From: Sporolactobacillus shoreae
GTDB lineage: Bacteria > Bacillota > Bacilli > Bacillales > Sporolactobacillaceae
Direction: 5' to 3'
Length of the DNA: 64,000 bases
Assembly: GCF_004684935.1 (NCBI RefSeq)
Contig: NZ_SRJD01000008.1
Location: forward strand, 62,001-126,000
The notes beneath the pieces were generated by a model. That model was not told the origin of the DNA. It did not search any database and saw only the letters and a program-made list of their open reading frames with translations. Below are positions 51,600 to 63,999 of the stretch, piece by piece. How positions within the stretch are numbered: the stretch's first letter is position 1; each line of letters opens with the position of its first letter. The position numbers and the translations under genes were made by a program.

Positions 51600-52133
51600 T
51601 CAGTATCCTTCCGCACTATAGTAGCCATGCAAGCAGCCGATAAACAACAAAATATCTTTTTTTAAATCCTCATTAAGTAATCTTACCTGAGTATTCAGTG
51701 GTGATTTAACCGGAATCTTCCAGTCCGCCGCCAGTTGGCCATTTACAGTAAACTTGGCTGGTTCAAGGGGAAGTTTTTGAATCGAACATTTTTGGTTTTC
51801 GAACGAAAAAGTCACATTTTCCGTGTCCCCGAAGACCGTGCTGTCTATTAAATGAAATGAATACACTTGATCATTCTTGTAGTAAATCACTTTTTGATCT
51901 CTTCTTTTAAAGCGTTTCGTTTGATCCGTAATGGACACAATGAGGCGTCTCTCCTGATTCCTAATTTCATAATTTTTATAATGCCTGCTTCTGTATAGAA
52001 CTGTATCAATCAACTGCTGAACTTTGGTCGGATAGGTTCTTTGAATCGATCCGATCGTCTCATCTTGCTCGTTGTAAATCGTTGTTTGTCTTGTGGAAAA
52101 ATCGAATCTTGTTCTATAGTGATAAGTGATCAT
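51600..52133 (-). CDS. Tubby C-terminal domain-like (LURP-one-related) protein
   Basis: A 177-aa protein of the tubby-like beta-barrel fold found in Bacillales: YHYRTRFDFSTRQTTIYNEQDETIGSIQRTYPTKVQQLIDTVLYRSRHYKNYEIRNQERRLIVSI, then KVIYYKNDQVYSFHLIDSTVFGDTENVTFSFENQKCSIQKL. GAGGTGATAAAA precedes ATG 52133; the frame to 52151 has a worse site. Function unknown. The downstream DUF3139 gene converges on it. Confidence 0.7.
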   Translation of the reverse strand: MITYHYRTRFDFSTRQTTIYNEQDETIGSIQRTYPTKVQQLIDTVLYRSRHYKNYEIRNQERRLIVSITDQTKRFKRRDQKVIYYKNDQVYSFHLIDSTVFGDTENVTFSFENQKCSIQKLPLEPAKFTVNGQLAADWKIPVKSPLNTQVRLLNEDLKKDILLFIGCLHGYYSAEGY

Positions 52134-52217
52134 TTTTATCACCTCTGACATTAAGTGTAGGGTTTAGATAAAGAAATGTACCTGAAATCAGATTAAATGC
52201 CTCGAGGGTATCATTTC

Positions 52218-52383
52218 GGTGCAACTTTTCACGATTTTGGTGCGACTTTAATAAGTTTCGGAGTTACTTTCGTCCAATTAGGTGCGACTTTCACTCAATT
52301 GGGTGCGATTCATGAATTTAGGTGCGACTTCCAATCGATTCGAGACGATCTTTGCCTGATCTAGTGGGACTTTTCTTCTGCAC
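52218..52383. repeat. 21-bp tandem array 2 (GGTGCGACTT unit)
   Basis: Units resembling GGTGCGACTT begin at 52218, 52239, 52260, 52281, 52302, 52321, 52342 and 52363; all steps are 21 bp except one of 19. Some units are degenerate (GGAGTTACTT, GAGACGATCT). The array lies between the gatB terminator and the tubby-like gene and is not translated from a sensible start. Confidence 0.8.
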
Positions 52384-52404
52384 AGTAAATACCGCCAAGT
52401 AGTG

Positions 52405-52432
52405 AAAAACCGGGCTTCGCAGCCCGGTTTTC
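52405..52432 (-). terminator. Terminator of the gatCAB operon
   Basis: A stem AACCGGGCT/AGCCCGGTT with a TCGC tetraloop, followed by T residues on either strand, 14 bp after gatB. Confidence 0.9.
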
Positions 52433-52445
52433 ACGTCAAAATGTA

Positions 52446-53882
52446 TTAAAGCTTTTCAATTTCTTCAAGGATAATTTTGTTAACCATGTTCGGATTGGCT
52501 TTGCCGTGGGATTCTTTCATCACCTGGCCGACAAGGAAGCCAAGCGCGCGATCTTTGCCGTTTTTGTAGTCAATCATGGATTGCTTGTTGGCTTCAAGGA
52601 TCGGATCCATCAGTTTGTGGAGGGCTCCTTCATCCGAGATCTGGATGAGACCCTTCGCTTTAACGATGTCTTCCGGATCGCCGCCTTTTTCAATCAGTGT
52701 TTTAAAAACTTTCTTGGCGATCTTGCTTGAGATCGTGCCCTCTTCAATCAGTTTGACCAATTTGGCGAGTGCCTCTGGTGTCATCGGTACTTCGTCAATG
52801 GTCTTGTAGTTGCTGTTCAGGTAGGCGGACACGTCACCCATCAGCCAGTTGGCAATGAGTTTCGCGTCGGATCCGGTGCTGATGGCACTTTCAAAGAAGT
52901 CGGACATTGTTTTTGCCTGGGTCAGTACCATTGCGTCATAATCCGTCAGGCCAAGCTCTTCGACGTAGCGTTGCTGACGTGCATCCGGAAGTTCCGGAAT
53001 TTCTGCCTCAATGCGGTCGATCCATTCCTGATCAATTTTAAGCTTGATGATATCCGGTTCCGGAAAGTAACGGTAGTCGTCAGAGCCTTCCTTGCCGCGC
53101 ATCAGCGTGGTTGTCTTCGTTGCGTCATTGTAACGTCGTGTTTCCTGCTCAACCTGGCCGCCGGAAAGGAGGACTTTCTCCTGGCGCCGTTCCTCGTACG
53201 CCAGCCCTTTTTCTACAAAAGTGAAGGAGTTCAGGTTCTTCAGTTCTGTCTTTGTGCCGAATTCCGTCTGACCAAACGGACGAATCGAAATGTTAGCATC
53301 ACAGCGCAGGGAACCTTCCTCCATCTTGACATCGGACACGCCAATGTACTGCATAATCGCTTTCAGCTTATCAAGGTAAGCATAGGCTTCCTGCGGCGTG
53401 CGCATGTCCGCTTCCGACACGATTTCGATCAGCGGCGTGCCGACACGGTTGAAGTCGACCAGCGAACCGGAACCATCTTCAAGGTGATTCAGCTTGCCGG
53501 CGTCTTCCTCAAGATGCAGACGGTGAACGCCAATCTTTTTCTTCTTTCCGTCAACTTCAATTTCAATATAGCCGTTTCTTCCGATCGGCTGATCAAATTG
53601 TGAAATCTGGTAAGCCTTCGGGTTGTCCGGGTAAAAATAGTTTTTGCGGTCGAACTTCGTCTCCCGTGTAATGTCACAGTTCAGCGCGAGCGCCGCTTTA
53701 ATGGCATAATCCACAGCCTGCCTGTTCAGAACCGGCAGAACACCGGGATGTCCGAGACAGATTGGACAGGTATGCGTATTCGGCGGAGCGCCGAATTCAT
53801 TGGCGCAGCCGCAGAACGCTTTCGTCTTTGTTTTCAGTTCGACATGGACTTCGAGGCCGATTATCGTTTCAAAATTGCTCAT
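52446..53882 (-). CDS. gatB: Asp-tRNA(Asn)/Glu-tRNA(Gln) amidotransferase subunit B
   Basis: A 478-aa subunit that phosphorylates Glu-tRNA(Gln) (or Asp-tRNA(Asn)) and receives ammonia from GatA. It starts [47 protein letters not shown] with the GatB zinc-site cysteines (CGC, CPIC). It contains [24 protein letters not shown] and ends in a helical YqeY-like tail ([49 protein letters not shown]). Its ATG overlaps the gatA stop by one base (TAATG). Normal length; the operon is gatC-gatA-gatB. Confidence 0.97.
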   Translation of the reverse strand: MSNFETIIGLEVHVELKTKTKAFCGCANEFGAPPNTHTCPICLGHPGVLPVLNRQAVDYAIKAALALNCDITRETKFDRKNYFYPDNPKAYQISQFDQPIGRNGYIEIEVDGKKKKIGVHRLHLEEDAGKLNHLEDGSGSLVDFNRVGTPLIEIVSEADMRTPQEAYAYLDKLKAIMQYIGVSDVKMEEGSLRCDANISIRPFGQTEFGTKTELKNLNSFTFVEKGLAYEERRQEKVLLSGGQVEQETRRYNDATKTTTLMRGKEGSDDYRYFPEPDIIKLKIDQEWIDRIEAEIPELPDARQQRYVEELGLTDYDAMVLTQAKTMSDFFESAISTGSDAKLIANWLMGDVSAYLNSNYKTIDEVPMTPEALAKLVKLIEEGTISSKIAKKVFKTLIEKGGDPEDIVKAKGLIQISDEGALHKLMDPILEANKQSMIDYKNGKDRALGFLVGQVMKESHGKANPNMVNKIILEEIEKL

Positions 53883-55342
53883 TAGTCATTCGCCCCTTTG
53901 ATTGCCGGCGCAAGTTTGAATCCGGCTGTCTGTTCGTAGGCGTGTGCCGCGCGGTAAAGTGTTTTTTCGCCAAATGGCCGGCCGATCATCTGCAAGCCGA
54001 CCGGAAGGCCATCCGCGAGACCGCACGGAAGGCTGATCGCCGGAATGCCCGCCAGGTTAACCGGAATGGTCAGAAGGTCATTGGCATACATCGTCAGCGG
54101 ATCGTCCACTTTTTCACCAATTTTAAAAGCGGTCGTCGGCGTCGTCGGTCCGACGATAATATCATGATTCTCCAAGACTTTTTCAAAATCCTGTTTGATC
54201 AGCGTGCGCACCTGCTGCGCCTTTTTATAGTAAGCGTCATAATAGCCCGAACTTAAAGCAAACGTTCCGAGCATGACCCGGCGTTTGACTTCATCACCGA
54301 AGCCTTCGCTTCTCGACTTTTTATACATTTCAATCAGATCGTTCGAATCCGCGCGGACACCATAGCGCACACCATCAAAGCGGGCAAGGTTCGCCGAAGC
54401 TTCCGATGAGGCAAGGATATAGTAGGTCGGCACCGCGTATTTGGAATGTGGCAGAGACACTTCTTCGCAAACCGCGCCGAGCGCTTCAAGCTGGCGGATC
54501 GCGGCCTTGATTTTATCCTTTACCGATTCATCAATGCCTTCACCAAGGTATTCTTTTGGAACGGCAACCCGAAGACCCTTGATATCACCGGTCAGTGCAG
54601 CCGAGTAATGCGGCACCTTGACGTCGGCACTCGTCGAATCATGTGGATCAAGACCGGCTATCGTTTCGAGTAAAAATGCGTTGTCTTCAACGGTCCGAGT
54701 GATCGTTCCGACCTGATCGAGCGAAGAAGCGAAGGCAACGACGCCGTAGCGGGACACGCGTCCGTAGGTCGGTTTCATACCGACAACGCCGCAGAATGCG
54801 GATGGTTGACGGATCGATCCACCGGTATCTGTTCCAAGAGCGAACAGCACTTCACCCGCCGCAACCGAAGCAGCAGAGCCGCCGCTTGAACCACCCGGCA
54901 CTCTCTCAAGATCCCATGGATTATGGGTGATCGCCATGCTCGAATTTTCTGTTGAAGAGCCCATGGCGAATTCATCCATATTCAGCTTGCCTATGGTAAT
55001 AGCCTTCTGGGCTTTCACTTTCTCAATCACAGTCGCGTCAAAAATCGGATCGTAGTTTTCAAGAATTTGGCTCGCGCAGGTTGTTCTCAAGCCCTTCGTC
55101 ACGAGGTTGTCTTTAATGCCTATTGGCATGCCAAGGAGCAATGCGTCATCCGCAGTCCCCTTTTCATCGATTGTCCGGGCTTCATCCCTCGCTGCCTCTT
55201 CATTCAGCGTCAGGAAAGCCTTCACTTTGCCATCCACTTCGCCGATGCGCGCGTACGCTTCATCGACGAGATCGGATGCCTTGATTTCCTTGTTATGTAT
55301 CTTCTTTTTAAGACGCACAAGGCCCTCTTCAAAAAGTGGCAT
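53882..55342 (-). CDS. gatA: Asp-tRNA(Asn)/Glu-tRNA(Gln) amidotransferase subunit A
   Basis: A 486-aa amidase-signature glutaminase that supplies ammonia to GatB. The Ser-cisSer-Lys triad is visible in [13 protein letters not shown] (Lys near 79), [17 protein letters not shown] (Ser near 154) and [16 protein letters not shown] (Ser near 178). Full length, with no insertions. It stops at the gatB start and lies 26 bp after gatC. Confidence 0.97.
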   Translation of the reverse strand: MPLFEEGLVRLKKKIHNKEIKASDLVDEAYARIGEVDGKVKAFLTLNEEAARDEARTIDEKGTADDALLLGMPIGIKDNLVTKGLRTTCASQILENYDPIFDATVIEKVKAQKAITIGKLNMDEFAMGSSTENSSMAITHNPWDLERVPGGSSGGSAASVAAGEVLFALGTDTGGSIRQPSAFCGVVGMKPTYGRVSRYGVVAFASSLDQVGTITRTVEDNAFLLETIAGLDPHDSTSADVKVPHYSAALTGDIKGLRVAVPKEYLGEGIDESVKDKIKAAIRQLEALGAVCEEVSLPHSKYAVPTYYILASSEASANLARFDGVRYGVRADSNDLIEMYKKSRSEGFGDEVKRRVMLGTFALSSGYYDAYYKKAQQVRTLIKQDFEKVLENHDIIVGPTTPTTAFKIGEKVDDPLTMYANDLLTIPVNLAGIPAISLPCGLADGLPVGLQMIGRPFGEKTLYRAAHAYEQTAGFKLAPAIKGAND

Positions 55343-55368
55343 CTTCCGTCTTCCTCCTTCTGTTTCGA

Positions 55369-55665
55369 TCAGTCAGCTTCCATAATCAGTGGTACTTTAA
55401 CCTGTCCGTCTTCCTGAACCGGCGCATTCTTCAGTGCCTCTTCGCGTGGCAGAGAAGGCTCCACGACATCATCGCGCATCACATTGTACATGTCGAGGAC
55501 ATGCGTGGTCGGCTCAATGCCTTCCGTATCCAGTTCGTTCAACTGTTCCGCAAATCCGATAATCTCATCCAGCTGCGTCGTGAACGTTTTGATTTCTTCT
55601 TCACTAAATGAGAGCCGTGCCAGATGAGCAACATATTTGACCTGCTCTTCAGAAATCCTGCTCAT
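55369..55665 (-). CDS. gatC: Asp-tRNA(Asn)/Glu-tRNA(Gln) amidotransferase subunit C
   Basis: A 98-aa Gat[83 protein letters not shown] matches the family along its length. It is a structural belt holding GatA and GatB. It is the first gene of the operon, with its AGGTGAT ribosome site upstream. Confidence 0.96.
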   Translation of the reverse strand: MSRISEEQVKYVAHLARLSFSEEEIKTFTTQLDEIIGFAEQLNELDTEGIEPTTHVLDMYNVMRDDVVEPSLPREEALKNAPVQEDGQVKVPLIMEAD

Positions 55666-55887
55666 AAAATCACCTCCACATCGAATGGCTCCGGAGCCTG
55701 CCTTTCGTCACCGCAAACTCCAACAATGCCTTAATCATATCAAATTCTACCAGTTCTGTGCAATCTCGCGGCAGGACAAACTGGCATCATTCGCTATTTT
55801 TTGTTAAACGTGTTTGTTGTTTTTCACTCCAGGCGCTCGAATCAATCATGCAACAAAATCAACGATCAATAGTAACATAGCCATTTT

Positions 55888-56529
55888 TTAAAAAAGACCA
55901 TTCCATTTTTCAATAAGCAACGGAAACAGAGCTCCCGCTCCAAAACTGATGATGACGAGTCCGGACAGCCAATTGATCAAACCCAATACTTTTCTGTTCA
56001 TCTTTTCCCGAAGCATCCCGACGGATACACTGAGTAGAAGCCACCACAATGCCGACCCACCAAAAACACCAGCGACAAGCAGGCCCGCAGACAATGCACC
56101 ACCTTGTCCACCGACCAGCCCCAGCCCTGTGAAGACACCAACAAACGATAAAATGGTCATTGGGTTCGTGACGGTCAGAAAAAAAATCGACGCGTAAGAC
56201 GCGGAAAGTTTTCCCGACCCGGTGGAACGGGGCGGCCGGTCCGACGGTTTTGAAAAAAGCGTCTTCCCTCCTAAATAGCATAGAAAGCAGCCTCCCGCAA
56301 TCTGGAGCCACAGGCTTTGCCCGTTCAGAAATCCGGAAACGGCAGTTAATCCGAAACCGGCGACCGAGCCGTACAAAGCATCTGCCGTCGCCGCACCAAG
56401 GCCTGAGAACAATCCGGATAACCGTCCGTCCGAAAGCGTCCGCCGAATGCAGAGGATGCCAATCGGCCCGACAGGAGCTGCGACCGTGAAGCCGAGAGCA
56501 ATACCTTTTAAGAAGAGTGAAAAGTCCAT
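55888..56529 (-). CDS. LysE/RhtB-family amino acid exporter
   Basis: A 213-aa membrane protein with six helices: FLKGIALGFTVAAPVGPIGILCIRRTLSDGRLSGLFSGLGAATADALYGSVAGFGL (the APVGPIG motif of the family) and ATVTNPMTILSFVGVFTGLG-like loop (here FLTVTNPMTILSFVGVFTGL). It likely exports an amino acid or related solute. The gene begins 1 bp after the Lrp-family gene stop, so the pair is translationally coupled, and Lrp regulation is expected. Confidence 0.92.
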   Translation of the reverse strand: MDFSLFLKGIALGFTVAAPVGPIGILCIRRTLSDGRLSGLFSGLGAATADALYGSVAGFGLTAVSGFLNGQSLWLQIAGGCFLCYLGGKTLFSKPSDRPPRSTGSGKLSASYASIFFLTVTNPMTILSFVGVFTGLGLVGGQGGALSAGLLVAGVFGGSALWWLLLSVSVGMLREKMNRKVLGLINWLSGLVIISFGAGALFPLLIEKWNGLF

Positions 56530-56530
56530 T

Positions 56531-57010
56531 TCATTCCCCCTTCTCAGGATGAACCTGATCTAATGGAAGGCGCGTCGATTCTTTTAATGTGTTTAACACA
56601 ATGGTTGTCCGTGTCCGGATGCCAGGAAGGCTTTTCAGCCCGCTGCTGATCACACGGTCAAGATCCTTCGTATTGATGCAGCGTACCTTCAGAAGATAGT
56701 CATAGTCTCCGGCGATATGGTGGCATTCCTGGACTTCTTTAAGGCAGTCGATCAGATGGAGGAAATCGCTTCGCAGCTCTGCTCTTTCCAGAGTCACAGC
56801 AACAAATGCGGTGCAGAAATATCCAACTAATTCCGGATCGACTGCCACGCCGTAGCCTTTGATAATCCCTTTTTCCTCGAGCCGACGGACCCGGTCCGCG
56901 GCAGCGGGCGAAGAAAGTCCGATTGACGACGCCAGATCCGACCATGTCGCTCGGGCGTTCGCCATAAGCATTCTTAAAATTTTCTCATCATAGGAATCCA
57001 GCTCGGCCAC
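56531..57010 (-). CDS. Lrp/AsnC-family regulator
   Basis: A 159-aa Lrp/AsnC protein. The HTH is MAELDSYDEKILRMLMANARATWSDLASSIGLSSPAAADRVRRLEEKGIIKGYGVAVDPELVGY (about 1-64). The RAM/ACT effector domain follows (about 70-150: FCTAFVAVTLERAELRSDFLHLIDCLKEVQECHHIAGDYDYLLKVRCINTKDLDRVIS). It probably senses an amino acid and controls the coupled LysE exporter immediately downstream. Confidence 0.93.
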   Translation of the reverse strand: MAELDSYDEKILRMLMANARATWSDLASSIGLSSPAAADRVRRLEEKGIIKGYGVAVDPELVGYFCTAFVAVTLERAELRSDFLHLIDCLKEVQECHHIAGDYDYLLKVRCINTKDLDRVISSGLKSLPGIRTRTTIVLNTLKESTRLPLDQVHPEKGE

Positions 57011-57094
57011 CTTCCATTCCTAATATTTTTATACATATTATTTATAATATTAATTATTTTATATGATTTTCTTATTATTTTAAAGATGAACAGA

Positions 57095-57120
57095 TAAAAA
57101 AACTGCAGCGCAGGCTGCAG
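57095..57120 (-). terminator. Terminator of the yerA-camS operon
   Basis: Read on the minus strand, CTGCAGCC...GGCTGCAG-type stem (CTGCAG arms) is followed by TTTTTTT, 17 bp after the camS stop. Confidence 0.85.
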
Positions 57121-57136
57121 CAGTCTTTAAATGAAA

Positions 57137-58327
57137 TTAATGCTGGATCATTGTAACAAAAGCATTGTCCATACTTGCCGTGCGCTCGATCAGCGCGTCC
57201 TGAACATTGCCGGTCGTGATATAGATATGAACCGGAACATCGCGCGGGAAACTGAAACTGTTATTGACGATGTTGGCAACATAGTTGGTAAAAGCGATCA
57301 GTTCGGTCTGATCCCTGAACTTATTCATGTTAATGTTCAGCGTTAAGTCTTTCAGCGTACCGTTCTGATAAAATCCCTTCCCGACAACATTGACGAAATC
57401 CGGATAATATTTCTGAACCGCTGAATTAAATGCGTTAAATTTGTTGGAATCCAGACTGTATTTCGACGAAGCATAGGTGGACGGGAAAAGCACATGGTCC
57501 TCATTGACCGCTGTCCAGCCGCCGATCGACGACGATCCCGCGGCTACCGTGGTCCGGTCAAAAAAGTTTCCCGAAACCATCGAGTACGGTGCGGCATCCA
57601 TGTACAGAGTCAGCAGGATCGGAACCTGCTGAAGGCCACTGACACTGCGGATGCGCTGAATAATCTGCTGCGCATGCGCCCTTCCCCATGCCCGGACTGT
57701 AGAAGCATTGAGCGGCACGGAAATCGGGTGGATCAGCTTCTTGCTGTCCATGATACTGTCCGAGTAGACCGAATTTAAGGAAACAGCGATGGACACACCG
57801 CCAAGCGCGTATTTTCCGTTACTGCCCTTTTTCAGATAGTCCTGTTCCAGCACATAATTAAGATATTTTGGGCTGCTCTGGGACTGGGCCACGATGTCCT
57901 TGCCCTTACCGAGCGGAGGGTTCAGCCCGGGAAGTGTTTTCCCGCCCTGGTTTTTCGGTTCCTGTCCCTGCCGATAGAGCATCCCGTTGATATCACTTAT
58001 TTTCAGATACTGACCACTCTGAAAAACATATTGATCCGGGCTGAAAACGTTCTTCGACAGGTTCATCAGGCCAACTTCCAGCTGATCGCTGTCCACGAGA
58101 TTGGTCACTCCGTACTGGATATAGCCTCGGTTCGTGTCGTTCGCCAGCGGGCGGAGCATCTGATATTCCTTGCTGTCCACGCCGGGAACCAGTCCGACTG
58201 TCTCCGTTTTCCCGTTATTTTTATTCACAACACTATTTGTTGACGTACTGTTAAACCAGCAGCCCGACAGAACCAGCTGCAGGCTGAGCACGGTTGCGAC
58301 AGCCGCGCCCATTTTTTTATATTTCAA
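57137..58327 (-). CDS. camS: CamS-family sex-pheromone precursor lipoprotein (YerH)
   Basis: A 396-aa secreted lipoprotein. The signal peptide KKMGAAVATVLSLQLVLSGCWFNSTSTN has lipobox VLSGC (Cys at 23). The mature CamS domain continues with LVPGVDSKEYQMLRPLANDTNRGYIQYGVTN, VGLMNLSKNVFSPDQYVFQSGQYL, and ends KDLTLNINMNKFRDQTELIAFTNYVANIVNNSFSFPRDVPVHIYITTGNV. In enterococci and staphylococci peptides cleaved from such signal sequences act as pheromones; here the true role is unknown. It lies 13 bp after ligA, as in B. subtilis (yerH). Confidence 0.92.
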   Translation of the reverse strand: MKYKKMGAAVATVLSLQLVLSGCWFNSTSTNSVVNKNNGKTETVGLVPGVDSKEYQMLRPLANDTNRGYIQYGVTNLVDSDQLEVGLMNLSKNVFSPDQYVFQSGQYLKISDINGMLYRQGQEPKNQGGKTLPGLNPPLGKGKDIVAQSQSSPKYLNYVLEQDYLKKGSNGKYALGGVSIAVSLNSVYSDSIMDSKKLIHPISVPLNASTVRAWGRAHAQQIIQRIRSVSGLQQVPILLTLYMDAAPYSMVSGNFFDRTTVAAGSSSIGGWTAVNEDHVLFPSTYASSKYSLDSNKFNAFNSAVQKYYPDFVNVVGKGFYQNGTLKDLTLNINMNKFRDQTELIAFTNYVANIVNNSFSFPRDVPVHIYITTGNVQDALIERTASMDNAFVTMIQH

Positions 58328-58340
58328 TCAGGACCCCTCC

Positions 58341-60386
<2,046 letters not shown>

Positions 60387-60421
60387 TCAGGCCCCACATA
60401 AGGCCCTCCCAAATCGCAAAA

Positions 60422-62650
60422 TCATACTTTTTCAATCGGTGCAAACGCTCCGAGGAGCCTTTTCAGTCCGACGGGGCTTGGGAAAACAATGTCCAACTCG
60501 ACACTGTCTCCGCTTCCCTTTGTGCTGACAACCGTTCCTTGGCCCCACTTTTTATGCAACACTTTGTCTCCCGCACGCCATTCCTCATTACCAGTAGCCT
60601 GTTTCTTAAGCATCGGCGCCGGATTTTTGTAGACGGACGCAAAACGGCCGGCGAACGGCGACGCCGATGATGAAAGGCCGGCAAAACGAGTGGTCGCCGC
60701 CTGGTGTTCCGGTTCCTCAACATCCAGAAGTTCTTCAGGTATCTCTTTAATAAAGCGCGAAACTGGGTTGGTCACCGTCTGACCGAACAGCATACGGATC
60801 TGGGCCGATGTCAGAAAAAGGCGCTGTTTGGCGCGGGTAATACCCACATAGGCGAGACGTCGCTCCTCTTCCATCTCTTCCTCATCATCCAGGGCACGTG
60901 AATGTGGGAAAATACCTTCTTCCATGCCAGCCAGAAAGACAACCGGGAATTCCAATCCTTTCGCTGAGTGCAGCGTCATTAAAGTGACCGCGTCCTTGAC
61001 TGATGTATCATCCTTTTCATCCACATCCGTATCAAGGGCCAGTTCTGTCAGAAAATTGGTCAGTGACTTGTCATCATGGGAAGCCTCGAATTCCTTGGTC
61101 ACAGACAGCAGTTCATCCAGGTTTTCAAGACGGCTCTCTGCTTCAATCGTCCGTTCAGCCTTTAAATCTTCGCGATAGCCGGATTTATCAAGCACCTCTT
61201 CCACCAGATCGGTGACCGACAAAAATTCCTGCATTTTCGACCAGTTCAGAATCATCTCGGAGAATGCTTCCATTTTTTTTGCCGTCCGCGCGGCAATCCC
61301 TGTCTGATCAATTTCGCCGATTGCTTTCATCATTGACAGATCGGCGCCGATCGCATAATCAGCCAGTTTGTCCATGGAAGATGCCCCGATGCCGCGTTTG
61401 GGTTCGTTGATCACACGGGCCAGGCTGATCTCGTCATCCGGGTTGGACACAAGTCTGAGATAGGCCAGAACATCTTTTATCTCCTTACGGTCGTAGAATT
61501 TGATACTCCCGACCATCCGGTATGGTATATTCGATTTGACCAGTGTCTCTTCAATCACACGGGACTGGGCATTGGTCCGATACAATACTGCCAGGTCGGA
61601 ATACTTGAACCCATCCTTAAACAGTTCCCGCATTTTTCCGGCTACATAATAAGCTTCCTCGTGCTCCGTTCCCGCCTTGTAATACGCAATTTTCGTACCG
61701 TCCGCATTTTCGGTCCACAGATTCTTTGGTTTCCGGTTGTGGTTGTTCTGAATCACGTGGTTGGCGGCGTCAAGAATCTTTTTCGTCGAACGGTAATTCT
61801 GTTCGAGTTTAATGACGGTTGCATCCGGATAGTCTTCCTCAAAGGAAAGAATGTTATGAATGTCCGCGCCGCGCCAGCCGTAAATGGACTGGTCCGAGTC
61901 ACCGACCACACACAGATTTTTGTAACGATCCGCCAGCATGTGTACGAGCAAATACTGGGCGCGGTTTGTATCCTGGTATTCATCGACGTGAATATACTGA
62001 AACTTTTTCTGGTAGTATGCCAGAGTTTCCGGCATCCGTTGAAAAAGGTGCACCGTCGTCATGATCAGGTCGTCAAAATCAAGCGACTGATTCTGCAGCA
62101 GGCGCTTTTCATAGTCTATGTAGACATCCCGCACGACTTCGTCAAACGGGCCCATCGCCGTTTTTGCGAAATCCGCTGCTGTCTTCAGCTCATTTTTCGC
62201 ACCGCTGATCCGCCCGAGAATGCTGCGCGGGGTAAACTTCTTCGGATCCAGATTCTGATCCTTCAGAATATGCTTAACGACAGACTGCTGATCCGTCGAG
62301 TCAAGTATTGAAAAATTGCGGCTGATGCCCAGACGGTCAATATCCCGCCTCAGAATGCGCACGCACATCGAGTGAAAGGTAGACACCCAGACGTCATTGA
62401 CGAGCGGACCGGCAAGTTTTTCAAGCCGTTCCCTCATTTCCTTCGCCGCTTTATTTGTAAACGTGATCGCCAGCAGATTCCATGGCGCCACGTCTCTTTC
62501 GATCATCATATAGGCCATGCGGTGCGTCAGCACACGCGTCTTCCCGCTCCCCGCGCCCGCCATAATCAAGAGCGGTCCCTCATGATGCCTGACCGCTTTT
62601 AGCTGCTCCGGATTAAGTCCTTCAAGCAGTTCCTGTGAAATACTGTCCAT
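60422..62650 (-). CDS. pcrA: ATP-dependent DNA helicase PcrA
   Basis: A 742-aa UvrD/Rep-type superfamily 1 helicase: [22 protein letters not shown] (Walker A, about 28-38), [20 protein letters not shown] (Walker B, about 222), [14 protein letters not shown] (motif III), [32 protein letters not shown] (motif V), [19 protein letters not shown] (motif VI) and a C-terminal [19 protein letters not shown] tail that binds RNA polymerase. It is required for DNA repair and rolling-circle plasmid replication. It is followed by ligA as in B. subtilis, but pcrB, which usually precedes it, is absent here. Confidence 0.97.
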   Translation of the reverse strand: MDSISQELLEGLNPEQLKAVRHHEGPLLIMAGAGSGKTRVLTHRMAYMMIERDVAPWNLLAITFTNKAAKEMRERLEKLAGPLVNDVWVSTFHSMCVRILRRDIDRLGISRNFSILDSTDQQSVVKHILKDQNLDPKKFTPRSILGRISGAKNELKTAADFAKTAMGPFDEVVRDVYIDYEKRLLQNQSLDFDDLIMTTVHLFQRMPETLAYYQKKFQYIHVDEYQDTNRAQYLLVHMLADRYKNLCVVGDSDQSIYGWRGADIHNILSFEEDYPDATVIKLEQNYRSTKKILDAANHVIQNNHNRKPKNLWTENADGTKIAYYKAGTEHEEAYYVAGKMRELFKDGFKYSDLAVLYRTNAQSRVIEETLVKSNIPYRMVGSIKFYDRKEIKDVLAYLRLVSNPDDEISLARVINEPKRGIGASSMDKLADYAIGADLSMMKAIGEIDQTGIAARTAKKMEAFSEMILNWSKMQEFLSVTDLVEEVLDKSGYREDLKAERTIEAESRLENLDELLSVTKEFEASHDDKSLTNFLTELALDTDVDEKDDTSVKDAVTLMTLHSAKGLEFPVVFLAGMEEGIFPHSRALDDEEEMEEERRLAYVGITRAKQRLFLTSAQIRMLFGQTVTNPVSRFIKEIPEELLDVEEPEHQAATTRFAGLSSSASPFAGRFASVYKNPAPMLKKQATGNEEWRAGDKVLHKKWGQGTVVSTKGSGDSVELDIVFPSPVGLKRLLGAFAPIEKV

Positions 62651-62696
62651 GGTACCACATCCTAATTCTAAATGAAAAATTGCTCAGTCACTTGCT

Positions 62697-62984
62697 TCAT
62701 TTCAGCCTTTCGAGTGTCATCTGATAGCCATCATTACCAAAATTGATACAGCGTTTAACACGCGAAATCGTCGCCGTGCTGGCACCCGTTTCTTCTTCAA
62801 TATGATGATAGGTGTGACCCGCCATCAGCATTCTCGCCACTTCCAGTCTCTGAGACAGCGACTGGATTTCTCCCATCGTGCACAAGTCGTCAAAAAAACG
62901 GTAACATTCTTCACGATCCTTCAGTGTCATGATCGCGTCAAACAGCTGGTCAAGCGCTTTGCCTCTTAATTTATCAATTTGCAT
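62697..62984 (-). CDS. yerC: YerC/YecD family TrpR-related protein
   Basis: A 95-aa TrpR-like helix-turn-helix protein: MQIDKLRGKALDQLFDAIMTLKDREECYRFFDDLCTMGEIQSLSQRLEVARMLMAGHTYHHIEEETGASTATISRVKRCINFGNDGYQMTLERL. AAAGGAATGG precedes ATG 62984; the frame to 63011 is less well supported. In B. subtilis this regulator heads the operon containing pcrB-pcrA-ligA and its role is poorly known; here pcrA begins 46 bp downstream. Confidence 0.93.
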   Translation of the reverse strand: MQIDKLRGKALDQLFDAIMTLKDREECYRFFDDLCTMGEIQSLSQRLEVARMLMAGHTYHHIEEETGASTATISRVKRCINFGNDGYQMTLERLK

Positions 62985-63051
62985 ATTCGTCCATTCCTTT
63001 CCTGGATACATGCTGTTTCATAGGTTCAGGGCTTTCATTTCCCGGGTTTTT

Positions 63052-63999
63052 TCATTTTTTACAGCCCGCCGCAGGAATCAGGGTCGCTCGCATGACATCG
63101 TACAACCCTTTTGGCGTGATACGGATATAGGGCAGATGGGTGGATGACAGGAAGGTCAGGCTGAAGAACGGATCGCCGAACGTATAACCTGTCCTCCGGA
63201 GCGCGGCTTCAAACTGATCTGCTTCCGCGATCAGACGCTCCATCGGAAGCCCGGACATGCATCCAAGCAGAGGCAGCGCCAGCTCCGCCACGGTTTCGCC
63301 ATTTTCCACAATCACTAGACCGCCACCGATTTTTTTCAGACGGTTAAAAGCGGTCACCATATCCGCCTTGCTTTTTCCAATCAGCAGGATATCCCCGGTT
63401 GTTGAAAAACTTCCCGCAAAGCCGGACAGGTTCCGTGCGAAGCCGCGCAGATAAGAATTGACCCGCCATTCTCCTTTTCGGTCTGCCAGTGTCAGATAAA
63501 GCGTGTCATCGGGAAGAACGCCGACTCCGGTATCCGCCCCCAGTTCAAAGGGACGAGTGATCACATCGTTTACCATGTCCAGACCCGTTGTTGACCCACC
63601 ATTAAGATCCCTGGAATTCAACTGAAAATCAAGCCTCAATTTTTCAAGATTATCCGTCAAATCATATTCTGAAAAAGCGTCTTCAATCCGCTCACCGTTT
63701 CGACGAATCCATTTCCCTCTTGAAAGCACCGAAACCGGGCGCGGATCAGACGGATTTTGAAGAAAGTTGATGCTGGCAATTCTTCCCGGCGCGATATGGC
63801 CGATCCGATCGCCCAGATTGTAGTGGGACGCGATATTGCTAGAGGCCATCATGTAGGCATCAATGGCGGGAACCCCGACGTCAAGAGCGATCCGGATCAG
63901 ATGATCCGAGACCCCGTCTTTGAAAAAGGCCGGTGTCGAGCCGTCCATGTTCAGGGTCACATGGTCGAAGTCGTGAATACCCTCATCCAACATTTCTTT
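63052..63999 (-). CDS. yerA: Adenine deaminase-family protein YerA (5' partial)
   Basis: The frame is open through the window edge (codons GAA and AAA continue beyond the ATG at 63993), so only about the last 315 residues are seen. The pieces are FDHVTLNMDGSTPAFFKDGVSDHLIRIALDVGVPAIDAYMMASSNIASHYNLGDRIGHIAPGRIASINFL (C-terminal part of the amidohydrolase barrel with the conserved Asp/His region). The adenine-deaminase-type C-terminal domain follows and ends CMSGLPMERLIAEADQFEAALRRTGYTFGDPFFSLTFLSSTHLPYIRITPKGLYDV. The family deaminates adenine or acts as an amidohydrolase of unknown substrate; YerA is a divergent paralogue of Ade. Confidence 0.88.
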   Translation of the reverse strand, partial: KEMLDEGIHDFDHVTLNMDGSTPAFFKDGVSDHLIRIALDVGVPAIDAYMMASSNIASHYNLGDRIGHIAPGRIASINFLQNPSDPRPVSVLSRGKWIRRNGERIEDAFSEYDLTDNLEKLRLDFQLNSRDLNGGSTTGLDMVNDVITRPFELGADTGVGVLPDDTLYLTLADRKGEWRVNSYLRGFARNLSGFAGSFSTTGDILLIGKSKADMVTAFNRLKKIGGGLVIVENGETVAELALPLLGCMSGLPMERLIAEADQFEAALRRTGYTFGDPFFSLTFLSSTHLPYIRITPKGLYDVMRATLIPAAGCKK

